A stretch of 64,000 nt of DNA from positions 150,770 to 214,769 of the forward strand of contig NZ_JAVFVV010000012.1 of the NCBI RefSeq assembly GCF_030929505.1. The letters are read 5' to 3'. The position numbers and the translations under genes were made by a program. Shown here in pieces: positions 52,969-61,191 of the stretch; positions within the stretch are counted from its first letter, which is position 1, and every line of letters begins with the position of its first letter. Under the pieces are notes generated by a model. It searched no databases, was not told the origin of the DNA, and worked only from the letters and a program-made list of their open reading frames with translations. This stretch comes from Mesorhizobium sp. LHD-90 (GTDB taxonomy: Bacteria; Pseudomonadota; Alphaproteobacteria; Rhizobiales; Rhizobiaceae).

Positions 52969-54228
52969 ATGAAAAAACTACTGCTTGCCACCACGCTGCT
53001 GACCGCCATGGGCGCCCTGCCCGCCATGGCCGCCGATTGCGACATCACCGTCGGCGTCGTCATGGAACTGACCGGCCCGGCCGGCGCCTACGGCCAGGCC
53101 GGGGCGAAATCGGTCGAGATGGCGTTCCGCGATTTCAACGAGGCGGGCGGCGTCGGCGGCTGCAAGCTCGTGACCGACACGCGCGACAGCCAGAGCCAGG
53201 GCAACGTCGCCGTCGACCAGGCGACGCAGCTCGTCAACATCAAGAAGGTGCCGGTGGTCATCGGCGGCATCATCTCGTCGGTGTCGATCCCGATCCTGAC
53301 CTCGGTGACGGCGCCTGCCGGCGTCGTGCAGGTGTCGCCCGCCTCGTCCTCGCCGACGCTGACCCAGCTTGCCCGCGACGGCAAGACCAACGGCGTGTTC
53401 TTCCGCACCATCACGTCCGACGCGCTGCAGGGCACGGCGGCGGCGAAATACGCCATCGACCAGGGGCTGAAGAAGATCGCCATCATCCACGTCAACAATG
53501 ATTTCGGCGTCAACATGATGAAGGAGTTTTCGGCCGCCTACACAAAACTCGGCGGCACGATCACCTCGACCACGCCCTACAACGAGAAGCAGGCGAGCTA
53601 TTCGTCGGAGGCCAGTGCCGCCATGGCCGGCGAGCCCGAGGCGCTCTACCTCGTCAGCTATCCGGTCGACGGCGCAACCATCGCGCGCGCCTGGATCTCC
53701 GGCGGCGGGCCGGCAAAATTCCTGCTCAATGACGGCATGAATTCTTCCGAGTTCATCGACGCGGTCGGGGCTCAATATCTCAACGACGCCTTCGGCACCT
53801 CGTCGGGCACCGCCAAGACCGCCTCCACCGACTATTTCTACGGCGGCTACGAGGCCTTCTCGGGCGGTATCAAGCCGGACGCGCCGGCGGCCGACCGCTC
53901 CTATGACGCCGGCGCGATCGTGGCGCTCGCCATCGCCAAGGCCGGCAAGGGCGACGCGGCGGCGATCAAGGCGGCGATCCCGGAAGTCACGGCTGCCGGC
54001 GGCGAGCCGATCCATGCCGGCAAGGACGAGTTCGCCAAAGCGCTGGCGCTGATCAAGGAAGGCAAGCCGATCAAATACGAAGGCGTCATCGGCCCGGTAA
54101 CCTTCGACCAGTATGGCGACATCACCGGACCGTTCCGCCTGTGGCGGATCAAGGACGGCCAGGTGACCACCGTCGGCGAGATGAGTGCCGAGGAGGTCGA
54201 TAAGGTCAAGGGCGAACTGGCGAAGTAG
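52969..54228 (+). CDS. Branched-chain amino acid-type ABC transporter binding protein (LivK type)
   Basis: The 419-residue periplasmic protein has a signal peptide (residues 1-22, cleavage at AMA-AD). The Peripla_BP_6 fold shows ITVGVVMELTGPAGAYGQAGAKSVEMAF, the VIGGIISSVSIPILTSVTAPAGVVQVSPASSSP binding region and IAIIHVNNDFGVNMMKEF. Together with livGFHM on the other strand it forms a complete uptake system. An AGGGG site lies 8 bases before the ATG, and a terminator-like hairpin follows the gene. Confidence 0.92.
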   Translation: MKKLLLATTLLTAMGALPAMAADCDITVGVVMELTGPAGAYGQAGAKSVEMAFRDFNEAGGVGGCKLVTDTRDSQSQGNVAVDQATQLVNIKKVPVVIGGIISSVSIPILTSVTAPAGVVQVSPASSSPTLTQLARDGKTNGVFFRTITSDALQGTAAAKYAIDQGLKKIAIIHVNNDFGVNMMKEFSAAYTKLGGTITSTTPYNEKQASYSSEASAAMAGEPEALYLVSYPVDGATIARAWISGGGPAKFLLNDGMNSSEFIDAVGAQYLNDAFGTSSGTAKTASTDYFYGGYEAFSGGIKPDAPAADRSYDAGAIVALAIAKAGKGDAAAIKAAIPEVTAAGGEPIHAGKDEFAKALALIKEGKPIKYEGVIGPVTFDQYGDITGPFRLWRIKDGQVTTVGEMSAEEVDKVKGELAK

Positions 54229-54246
54229 GCCTCGGCGCGGCGAAGG

Positions 54247-54275
54247 CCGGCGCTGTGTGCGGCGCCGGTCTCTTT
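54247..54275 (+). terminator. Terminator-like hairpin after the binding-protein gene
   Basis: CCGGCGC (54247-54253) pairs with GCGCCGG (54262-54268) across an 8-base loop and is followed by TCTCTTT. It lies 19 bases after the binding-protein stop and before the convergent LLM gene. Confidence 0.55.
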
Positions 54276-54307
54276 GCGGATCGGAAGCTGCCCCTGACCG
54301 TGTAGCC

Positions 54308-55426
54308 TCAGGCAGCCGCCGCAGCTTGAGGCCGAGCAATGCGGATGCCACGCTGTTCGAGCAGCGGCAGCACATGATCGCGGAAATACGGGAACTCCTC
54401 GACATAATCGACGAACGACAGCGTCGTTCCCTTGAACCCGGCCTGATGCAGCGAGGCGATGCCGTCGGCGACCTGCTCGGGCGTTCCGGTCAGCGGGAAG
54501 CCCCCGTGGCCGGCCGCCATGCGGTCGCGGATCAGCGCAAGCAGATCGTGCGGGAAGGACTGCGCATGGGCGAATTGCAGGCGGACCAGATTGTCGACCG
54601 CCTCCCAGTCGGCATTGGTCTGGCCGAAATGCTGGAGGTAGTCCTTCGCCTCCTTCTCGGTCGGGCGGCAGACGACATGGCAGAAGGTCAGCACGTCGAT
54701 GTCGCGCCCGGCCTCCCTGCCCTGATGTTTCAGCGCGGCGGTCTCGTCCTTCGAGCGCGACAGGTCGATCGCCGGCGTGAACAGGAAGTCGGCGTTACGC
54801 ACCGCGAATTTGCGGCCCTGCTCGGAACCGGCGGCGTTGAGGATCGGCAGCGGCGTGGACGGGCGCGGGTCGCCCAGCACGTTCTTCAGCGTGAAGAACT
54901 TTCCGTCCCAGTCGAAGGCTTCCTCACGGCTCCACAGCGCCTTGACGATGTCGAACCACTCCTGCGCGTAGCCGTAGCGGGTCTCGTGGTCGTCGGGCAG
55001 CGTCAGGCCGAGCGCCTCGTATTCCGGCTTGTTCCAGCCGGCGACGATGTTGAGGCCGATGCGGCCGCCGCTGATCTGGTCGATGGTGGCAAGCTGTTTT
55101 GCCACCACCACCGGGTGGTTGGCGGCGGTATGCGTCGTGGCGAAAACGGTGATGTCCTGCGTATGCGCCAGCAAGCCGGCGGCCCAGGTGATGGTCTCCA
55201 GCACATTGCCGTGGAAATTGGTCTCGCCGCCGTAGCCGATCCATCGGGCGATCGGCAGCATGAAATCGATGCCGGCCGCATCGAGCAGCTTTGCCAACTT
55301 CAGATTGTTGTCCCACGAGCTTTTCCAGCGCTCCGGAAGCTTGGTCACCGTCATGCCGCCAGAGCAGTTGGACGCAAAAGTGCCGAGCAGGAACTGGTCA
55401 CGGTCGAACATGCGGTTGCGCGTCAT
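54308..55426 (-). CDS. LLM-class flavin-dependent monooxygenase, RutA-like (copy 1)
   Basis: The 372-residue protein is a bacterial-luciferase-like barrel enzyme. GIDFMLPIARWIGYGGETNFHGNVLETITWAAGLLAHT and IDQISGGRIGLNIVAGWNKPEYEALG resemble the RutA/alkanesulfonate-type LLM group, which oxygenates N-heterocycles, amides or C-S compounds using reduced FMN supplied by a reductase. The start at 55426 follows GGAGGAGA and is preferred over two ATGs upstream. It is divergent from the winged-helix regulator. Confidence 0.87.
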   Translation of the reverse strand: MTRNRMFDRDQFLLGTFASNCSGGMTVTKLPERWKSSWDNNLKLAKLLDAAGIDFMLPIARWIGYGGETNFHGNVLETITWAAGLLAHTQDITVFATTHTAANHPVVVAKQLATIDQISGGRIGLNIVAGWNKPEYEALGLTLPDDHETRYGYAQEWFDIVKALWSREEAFDWDGKFFTLKNVLGDPRPSTPLPILNAAGSEQGRKFAVRNADFLFTPAIDLSRSKDETAALKHQGREAGRDIDVLTFCHVVCRPTEKEAKDYLQHFGQTNADWEAVDNLVRLQFAHAQSFPHDLLALIRDRMAAGHGGFPLTGTPEQVADGIASLHQAGFKGTTLSFVDYVEEFPYFRDHVLPLLEQRGIRIARPQAAAAA

Positions 55427-55471
55427 CGCATTCTCCTCCATCGATGAACCCATTTTAGATTTAATTTTATG

Positions 55472-55484
55472 ATAGAAAGTCTAT
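55472..55484. promoter_or_regulatory. Inverted repeat in the LLM/regulator divergent promoter
   Basis: ATAGA-AAG-TCTAT has 5-bp arms within a strikingly AT-rich stretch (55450-55500) between the divergent LLM and winged-helix genes. It is a weak candidate for the operator of that regulator. Confidence 0.35.
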
Positions 55485-55546
55485 TTGATTTTCAATGTGG
55501 ACGCAAGGTCAGGGCTGAGGCATCTTCCGCCCGGAGGAGATTGTTG

Positions 55547-56143
55547 ATGACGCGCCGCACCCCGTCCGCCGAGCAGCCGAAGAAGATGCTGGACCGGTCC
55601 TGGCATCTTGCCCGCACCCCGCAGGAGATGGACGTGGCGGAACTCGAATACGCGCTGATCCGCTGCTTCGAGGCGTTCGGCCACTGGCAGGCGGAGTGCC
55701 TGGCCTCGGTCGCCGACTTTTCCGCCAGCGGCCCGGAGAACGCGCTGCTGCACATGATCCGCATGAACGACCGGCCGAAAAGCGTGCGCGACCTCGCCCA
55801 CATGGCCAACCGCCAGGACATACCCAACATCCAGTACAGCCTGCGCAAGCTGATCAAGGGCGGGCTGGTGGTGCGCAGCGGCAGCGGCCGCTCCGGCGTC
55901 ACCTACGACACGACTGAGCGCGGGCGCGACGTCTGCGACCGCTACGCCGACGTGCGCGCCGACCTTTTGATCGACCCGGTGACGCGCTTGCCGGACCTCG
56001 CGGAGCGCCTGCGGGACGCGGCGCGGGCGCTGGACCTGATGACCGGCATCTACGAACATGCGGCGCGCGGCGCTGCCACCCACCGGCACAGGCCAGGAGG
56101 CGCCCCGCAGGCGCCCGTCAAGATTTCACAGGGGAGGATATGA
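55547..56143 (+). CDS. Winged-helix (MarR-like) transcriptional regulator
   Basis: The 198-residue protein starts at MTRRTPSAEQPKKMLDRSW after a GGAGGAG site. Residues about 75-140 form a winged helix: LLHMIRMNDRPKSVRDLAHMANRQDIPNIQYSLRKLIKGGLVVRSGSGRSGVTYDTTERGR. It resembles the winged-helix DNA-binding proteins found beside catabolic LLM enzymes. Its position next to two LLM genes and a cupin gene suggests local control. The C-terminal 20 residues are low in complexity. Confidence 0.8.
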   Translation: MTRRTPSAEQPKKMLDRSWHLARTPQEMDVAELEYALIRCFEAFGHWQAECLASVADFSASGPENALLHMIRMNDRPKSVRDLAHMANRQDIPNIQYSLRKLIKGGLVVRSGSGRSGVTYDTTERGRDVCDRYADVRADLLIDPVTRLPDLAERLRDAARALDLMTGIYEHAARGAATHRHRPGGAPQAPVKISQGRI

Positions 56144-56144
56144 C

Positions 56145-56534
56145 ATGCTGAAGATCGCCGTTGCCGCGCTGTCGCTGGCGCTGCTGACCGCGACCGGGTT
56201 CGCGCAGGAGGCGCCAGCCGGCATCAAGCGCACGCCGCTGCAAAAGCTCGCCTATCCCGACGGCTATACGGTGATGATGGGCACCGCCGAAATCCCGCCG
56301 GGCGGCGCGTCGGGGCGGCACACGCATCCCGGCGTCGAGACCGGATACATCTTGGAAGGCGAGGTGCTGATGTCGGTCGAAGGCCAGCCCGACCAGACGC
56401 TGAATACCGGCGATTCCTATCAGATTCCGGCCGCCGCCGCGCATGACGTGAAGACGGTGGGCGACAAGCCGGCCAAGGCGCTGGCGACCTATGTGGTCGA
56501 AGCGGACAAGCCGCTGGCGAGTCCTGCGCCATGA
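56145..56534 (+). CDS. Exported cupin-domain protein
   Basis: The 129-residue protein has a signal peptide (residues 1-20, cleavage near FAQ-EA) and one cupin domain: GGASGRHTHPGVETGYILEGEVLMSVEG with His, His and Glu ligands, and GDSYQIPAAAAHDVKTVG. Its start is one base from the regulator stop. Exported small cupins of this type are common in proteobacteria and mostly uncharacterised. Confidence 0.85.
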   Translation: MLKIAVAALSLALLTATGFAQEAPAGIKRTPLQKLAYPDGYTVMMGTAEIPPGGASGRHTHPGVETGYILEGEVLMSVEGQPDQTLNTGDSYQIPAAAAHDVKTVGDKPAKALATYVVEADKPLASPAP

Positions 56535-56578
56535 GGTTTTGGTTCGCCTGCAGCCAGTTGAAAGACCATTGACCGACC

Positions 56579-56782
56579 ACTCCGTTCAACACCCCTCATC
56601 CGACCTCGCTTCGCTCGGCCACCTTCTCCCACAGGGGGAGAAGGGAGAGCACTGCCGCTTCGTCTCCGCAAATCTCCAGCGTCGGCGATCGGCAGCAAGG
56701 CCGGCGCGAAACTCCCCCTTCTCCCCTTGTGGGAGAAGGTGGCCGAGCGAAGCGAGGTCGGATGAGGGGTGTTGGACGGAGT
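56579..56782. repeat. 204-bp palindromic element with about 67-base inverted arms
   Basis: The segments 56587-56633 and 56728-56774 are perfect 47-base inverted repeats. The symmetry continues outward to 56579 and 56782 and inward for 11 more bases, with one mismatch each way. It ends 35 bases from the convergent LLM stop codon. No ORF. It shares CCTTCTCCC/GGGAGAAGG hairpin sequence with the element inside iorB. Confidence 0.9.
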
Positions 56783-56816
56783 GCGAAACTCAACCGCAAT
56801 TTCCACCTATCCTGCC

Positions 56817-57908
56817 CTACACCCGATACCCCGCCTTCCTCAGCAGCGGCAGGACACGGTCGCAGAAATAGGGCAGCTCCTGCGTATAGTTGACGAAGGA
56901 CAGCGCGATACCCTCGTAGCCCTGCCCGGCTATGGCGACCATCTCCTCCGCAATGATCTCCGGCGATCCGACCAGCGGATAGCTGCCCGCGCCGCCGGCA
57001 AAACGCTGGCGGTAGCGGTCGTAGGCGTGGGCGTCGTGCGACTGCGAGAATTCCTTCTTGCCGGCCATATGCGCGTCGACCGCCGCGTGGTCGGCCATGG
57101 TCACGGCATAGCGGTCGTAATAGGCGCGCGCTTCTTCCATCGTTTCGCGGCAGACGACATGGGCGACAGTGTAGCAGCCGACGGTGCGGCCGGCCTTGTC
57201 GGCGCGCTCGCTTATGTCGGCGACATGTTTGCCGGCATCGGACAATTCGGAGAAGGTGGTGAAGAGATAGTCGCAATGGGCGGCAGCGAAATCACGGCCC
57301 GGCCCACCGAAAGCCGCGTTCATCGTCACAGGGCGCGGCGCCTGAAGGCTGGCGGGGCGGCTGACGGCTTCCTTGAGATGGTAGTAGGTGCCGTCATGGT
57401 CGAGCGGCTCGTCCGAGGCGTAGAGCTTTTCGACGATGTCGATCCATTCGGCCGCCTGGTCATAGCCCTTCTCGACCAGCGGTGTGCCGAACATGCCGAA
57501 TTCCTTCGGGTTCCAGCCGCAGACGATGTTGAGGCCGGCGCGGCCCTGGCTGATGTGGTCGACGGTGGCCAGCGCCTTCGCCGCATAGAGCGGATGCACC
57601 AGCGGCACATGCACGGTCATGAACAGGCCGATGTTTTCGGTCGCCGCCGCCAGCCCCGCCGCCCAGGTGAAGGTCTCGAAGGAATGCTCGCGCACCCTGT
57701 TCCTGCCGCCAAAGCCCTTCCAGCGGGCGATCGGCAGGAAAAAATCCAGTCCGGCGCGGTCGGCGATCTGCGCGGCAGTCAGATTGTCCGGCCAGTTCGC
57801 CGTCCAGCGCTCCGGCACATCGGTTATCGCCAGGCCGCCGTCGGCGTTGGTGGAAAAGACGCCAAGCTTCAGCCGGTTCGGGCCTTTGAGCGGATGCGGT
57901 TTCGCCAT
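56817..57908 (-). CDS. LLM-class flavin-dependent monooxygenase, RutA-like (copy 2)
   Basis: The 363-residue luciferase-like barrel protein parallels copy 1: VPERWTANWPDNLTAAQIADRAGLDFFLPIARWKGFGG, HSFETFTWAAGLAAAT and ATVDHISQGRAGLNIVCGWNPKEFG. It is clearly diverged, so the two may act on successive or alternative substrates. The ATG at 57908 is divergent from the aldolase gene, and the gap holds AAGC motif site 3. Confidence 0.87.
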   Translation of the reverse strand: MAKPHPLKGPNRLKLGVFSTNADGGLAITDVPERWTANWPDNLTAAQIADRAGLDFFLPIARWKGFGGRNRVREHSFETFTWAAGLAAATENIGLFMTVHVPLVHPLYAAKALATVDHISQGRAGLNIVCGWNPKEFGMFGTPLVEKGYDQAAEWIDIVEKLYASDEPLDHDGTYYHLKEAVSRPASLQAPRPVTMNAAFGGPGRDFAAAHCDYLFTTFSELSDAGKHVADISERADKAGRTVGCYTVAHVVCRETMEEARAYYDRYAVTMADHAAVDAHMAGKKEFSQSHDAHAYDRYRQRFAGGAGSYPLVGSPEIIAEEMVAIAGQGYEGIALSFVNYTQELPYFCDRVLPLLRKAGYRV

Positions 57909-57951
57909 GCGGTTTTCCTCCGGAGCGGCACGCTACGGCTTGGCCGAAATA

Positions 57952-57965
57952 TTTCAAGCATGAAA
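57952..57965. promoter_or_regulatory. AAGC-centred operator motif, site 3
   Basis: TTTCAAGCATGAAA lies between the divergent LLM (copy 2) and aldolase genes, 44-57 bases upstream of the LLM start. Six of seven half-site positions are symmetric. It matches the consensus YTTYAAGCNTRAAA. Confidence 0.55.
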
Positions 57966-58034
57966 CGTCTGCCCGCTTCGCGGCGGCGGCATCTGGGCTT
58001 ATGTCTCGTCGCAGGTGGACCGAAGGAGAAAAAG

Positions 58035-58826
58035 ATGACCGGCTTTCGCGAAAAATGTTTGGGCCGGCAGGCCATGGTCGGCACGTTCGCCGCGATCCCG
58101 CATCCGGTGGCGGTCGAGGTCGTCGCGCAGGCCGGTCCGGATTTCCTGTGCATCGACTGGGAGCACGCGCAGATCGGGCGGGACACGCTCGAAAACCTCG
58201 TGCGCGCCGCCGACATCCACCAAGTGCCGGCGATGGTGCGCGTGCCGGGCCATGCGCCGGAGGCAATCGCGGCGGCACTCGACAGCGGCGCCAGCGGCGT
58301 GCTGGTGCCGCGTGTCTCCACCGCCGAACAGGCGCGCGCCGTGGTCAAGGCGTCGCGCTATCCGCCGCTGGGCGAGCGCGGCGTTGGGCCGGGGCGCGCT
58401 GCCGGATACGGCTACCGCATCTTCGACTATCTCGGCCGCGCCAATGCCGAAATCCTCGTCGCCGTGCAGGTCGAGACGGCGGAAGGTTTTGCCAATGCCG
58501 CCGAGATCGCCGCGACGGACGATGTAGACGTGGTGTTCGTCGGGCCGGGCGACCTTTCCGTGTCGCTCGGCGCGATCGGTCCGGACGGCGCCGAAAAGCT
58601 CGGCCAGGCGATCGGCGCGATCATCGAGGCAACGCTGGCAGCGGGCAAGATCGCCGGCATCTTCTGCGCCAAACCAGAAGATACCTCGCGATGGGCAGCA
58701 AAGGGCGCAAGCTTTTACATCCTCGCCAGCGACACGATGTTTTTGGGGGCGGCTGTGGAGGCGGGCTGCGGGGCGGCGCAGAAGGGCGCGGCAGTCAGCG
58801 GAGCCGACGGTGTCCGGAATGGCTGA
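58035..58826 (+). CDS. HpcH/HpaI-family aldolase
   Basis: The 263-residue class II pyruvate aldolase-type protein has FLCIDWEHAQIGRDTLENL (catalytic-base His), ALDSGASGVLVPRVSTAEQA, VAVQVETAEGFANAAEIAATDDVDVVFVGPGDLS (metal ligands Glu and Asp) and PLGERGVGPGRAAGY. It resembles 2-keto-3-deoxy sugar acid and 4-hydroxy-2-oxoheptanedioate aldolases. A GGAG-type site lies 7-10 bases before the ATG. It probably works in breakdown of the LLM product into pyruvate plus an aldehyde, by inference from position. Confidence 0.88.
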   Translation: MTGFREKCLGRQAMVGTFAAIPHPVAVEVVAQAGPDFLCIDWEHAQIGRDTLENLVRAADIHQVPAMVRVPGHAPEAIAAALDSGASGVLVPRVSTAEQARAVVKASRYPPLGERGVGPGRAAGYGYRIFDYLGRANAEILVAVQVETAEGFANAAEIAATDDVDVVFVGPGDLSVSLGAIGPDGAEKLGQAIGAIIEATLAAGKIAGIFCAKPEDTSRWAAKGASFYILASDTMFLGAAVEAGCGAAQKGAAVSGADGVRNG

Positions 58827-58885
58827 GCCGAGGCAGGCCTGCCGTTATGCATGACCTGTCCTTGAAGAAAATGCCGCATCAATCT

Positions 58886-58899
58886 TTTTAAGCTTAAAA
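58886..58899. promoter_or_regulatory. AAGC-centred operator motif, site 4 (perfect palindrome)
   Basis: TTTTAAGCTTAAAA is a perfect 14-base palindrome in the gap between the aldolase and aminotransferase genes, 128 bases upstream of the latter. It is the most symmetric of the four sites and best defines the consensus. Confidence 0.6.
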
Positions 58900-59026
58900 C
58901 TTTCACCTTGAAAACCGCCGCGCTTCGGATAAGCATTCCGTTGCTGATCGCGTCAGCCGCCTGAAAGCTCATCCAGCGACGCCATCCGCTTGTTGTACGC
59001 TCGAAGGGTTTTTGTCCTTGTCTTTC

Positions 59027-60223
59027 ATGCCGCCCCAGTCGTCGTCCGTGGCCAAGGCGCGCTACGCATTCGACGGCATTCGCGCCCAGATCCGCGACCT
59101 GCACACCGAAACCATCGCCAACCTCGCCATGCGCGCCCGCGAGATCGGCGACGTCATCGCTCTGTGGTACGGCGAAGGCGACATGGTGACGCCGGCCTTC
59201 ATCCGCGACGCCGCAAAACAGGCATTCGACGACGGCCTGACCTTCTATATCCCCAACATGCGCGGCTACGAGCCGCTGATCGAGGCGCTGTCAGAGTATC
59301 AGACACGCTTGCACGGACAGCACATCCCGGTTTCTCGCACGACGGTGACGCCGAGCGGCATGCAGGCGCTGTATTTCGCGCTGGAACTCCTGGTCGATGT
59401 CGGCACCAACGTCGTCTATGTCGCGCCGCAATGGCCCAACATCCACAACGCCATCCACCTGATCGGCGGCGAGCCGCGGCCCTTCCATCTCGATTTCGAC
59501 GGCGACTGGCGGCTCGACCTCGAAAAACTGTTTGCCACGTGCGACGCGCGCACCCGCGCCATCTTCCTGTCGACGCCTTCCAATCCCACCGGCTGGACGG
59601 CGAGCCGCGAGGAGATGCTGGCGCTGCTGGAGTTCAGCCGACGCACCGGCATCTGGATCATCTCCGACGAAGTCTATGCCCGCCTCTATTTCGACGGCGA
59701 GGTGGCGCCTTCCATCCTGCAGGTCGCCGAGGACGGCGACCGGGTGCTCGCCGTCAACAGTTTTTCCAAGGCCTGGGCGATGACCGGCTGGCGGCTGGGC
59801 TGGCTGACGCATCCCTCCGGCGTCGCCGACCAGCTCGGCGCGATGACGCAATACATCAACAGCGGATCGGCCGGGCCGATCCAGGCCGGCGCCAACGCCG
59901 CCATCCGCCAGGGCGAGCCGCTGGTCCACGAGATCCGCCAGCGGATCAAGACCGGGCTCGACCTCGCCTACGACAAGCTTGCCCTCATACCCGGCATCGT
60001 CCTGCCGAAAAAGCCGCGTGGCGGCATGTACGCCTTCTTCGCGCTGGAGGGCCAAAACGACTCGCGAAAAGCCTGCGCGGACATCCTCGAAAAAGCGCAT
60101 GTAGGGCTGGCGCCCGGCTATCTGTTCGGCAGCTCGGCCAACGCCTTCCTGCGCATGTGCGTGTGCCGCGATGCCAGGCAGATCGAGACCGCGCTCGACC
60201 GGATGGTCGAAGCGATGAAATGA
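59027..60223 (+). CDS. PLP-dependent aminotransferase, class I/II
   Basis: The 398-residue fold-type I aminotransferase has the aspartate aminotransferase pattern: IALWYGEGDMVTPAFIR, VTPSGMQALYFALELL, FLSTPSNPTGWTASREE, IISDEVYARLYFDG and the Schiff-base lysine in VNSFSKAWAMTGWRLGWL. The ATG at 59027 is preferred to a TTG five codons upstream; the ribosome-binding site is weak. It is followed by a polar amino acid uptake system, so amino acid or amine catabolism is likely. Confidence 0.9.
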   Translation: MPPQSSSVAKARYAFDGIRAQIRDLHTETIANLAMRAREIGDVIALWYGEGDMVTPAFIRDAAKQAFDDGLTFYIPNMRGYEPLIEALSEYQTRLHGQHIPVSRTTVTPSGMQALYFALELLVDVGTNVVYVAPQWPNIHNAIHLIGGEPRPFHLDFDGDWRLDLEKLFATCDARTRAIFLSTPSNPTGWTASREEMLALLEFSRRTGIWIISDEVYARLYFDGEVAPSILQVAEDGDRVLAVNSFSKAWAMTGWRLGWLTHPSGVADQLGAMTQYINSGSAGPIQAGANAAIRQGEPLVHEIRQRIKTGLDLAYDKLALIPGIVLPKKPRGGMYAFFALEGQNDSRKACADILEKAHVGLAPGYLFGSSANAFLRMCVCRDARQIETALDRMVEAMK

Positions 60224-60300
60224 CGTTCCGCCAGAAGGCGGGACGGCAACAATCCGCGCAGACACGAGCTGCGCGGATCAACAAGCAAGGGGAACGTACC

Positions 60301-61098
60301 ATGAGCTTTACACGCCGCAACCTTATCATTCTCGCCGCCGCGATCGGCCTTGCCGCCGGCCCGCTCGCCGCCCATGCCGAGGGCGTGCTGAATGTCGGCT
60401 CCTACCCGAACAATCCGCCCTTCGAATACAAGGCCGAGAGCGGCAATTTCGAAGGGTTCGAGGTCGACATCGTCACCGACGCGGCAAAGCGCATCGGCAT
60501 GACGGTCAACATCCAGGGTCTTGACTTCCAGCCGCTGTTCGCAGCCACCAGCTCCGGCCGCATCGACGTGGCGATCTCGTCGATCACCATCACCAAGGAG
60601 CGGCTCGGCTCGCAGTCCTTCACCCAACCCTACTACGATTCCGACATGGGCGTCGCCGCCAAGACCGACGGCACGGTGAAGACGTTGGCCGACCTCAAGG
60701 GCAAGATCGTCGGCGTGCTCTCCGGCTCGACCGGCGACAAGTGGTCGAAGGACAATCAGGCGGCCCAGGGTTTTGCCGAGATCAAGGGCTACAACACCCA
60801 GCAGGAAGTGCTGCTCGACCTCGCTGCCGGCCGTGTCGACGGCGTTGTCAGCGACGTCCCCGGCATGGAATATGCCTTCACCAAGATGAAGGGCCTCGCC
60901 GTGGTCGACCGCATCAAGACGGGCGAGCAGTACGGCTTGATGGTCACCAAGGACTCGCCGCTGCTGGAGAAGCTGAACGGCGCGCTGACCGAGATGAAGA
61001 AGGACGGCACGCTGGCCGCCATCCACAAGAAGTGGTTCGGCACCGATGCGCCGGCCGGCTCGTCGACGGTCACCGAAGCGCCAATGCCGAAAGCCTGA
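60301..61098 (+). CDS. Polar amino acid-type ABC transporter binding protein
   Basis: The 265-residue periplasmic protein (SBP_bac_3 family) has a signal peptide (MSFTRRNLIILAAAIGLAAG, cleavage near AHA-EG). The ligand-binding core shows LNVGSYPNNPPFEYKAESGNFEGFEVDIVTDAAKRIG, GRIDVAISSITITKERL and a C-terminal LAAIHKKWFGTDAP. Its partner permease follows. No ATPase gene is visible near it. Confidence 0.92.
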   Translation: MSFTRRNLIILAAAIGLAAGPLAAHAEGVLNVGSYPNNPPFEYKAESGNFEGFEVDIVTDAAKRIGMTVNIQGLDFQPLFAATSSGRIDVAISSITITKERLGSQSFTQPYYDSDMGVAAKTDGTVKTLADLKGKIVGVLSGSTGDKWSKDNQAAQGFAEIKGYNTQQEVLLDLAAGRVDGVVSDVPGMEYAFTKMKGLAVVDRIKTGEQYGLMVTKDSPLLEKLNGALTEMKKDGTLAAIHKKWFGTDAPAGSSTVTEAPMPKA

Positions 61099-61125
61099 TT
61101 CTTTTAAACCCATCGCGGATCTGCG

Positions 61126-61149
61126 TCGTGCCGGCTTCCGCCGGCACGA
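61126..61149 (+). other. Intercistronic hairpin between binding protein and permease genes
   Basis: A 10-bp perfect stem (61126-61135 with 61140-61149, TCGTGCCGGC / GCCGGCACGA) with a TTCC loop and no following T run. Hairpins in this position commonly stabilise the binding-protein message and reduce downstream expression. Confidence 0.6.
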
Positions 61150-61191
61150 TCGTTTCGGAGACAAGCGCCAAGCCTTTGGTCGGGGACGCCG

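Noticed and set aside
52978..54405. 475-codon minus-strand ORF opposite the Liv binding-protein gene
   Set aside because: It is the antisense shadow of a clear periplasmic binding protein gene with a signal peptide.
58990..61098. 702-codon plus-strand ORF ending with the binding protein
   Set aside because: The first 440 codons are the aminotransferase gene read out of frame. The binding protein starts at the ATG at 60301 with its signal peptide.
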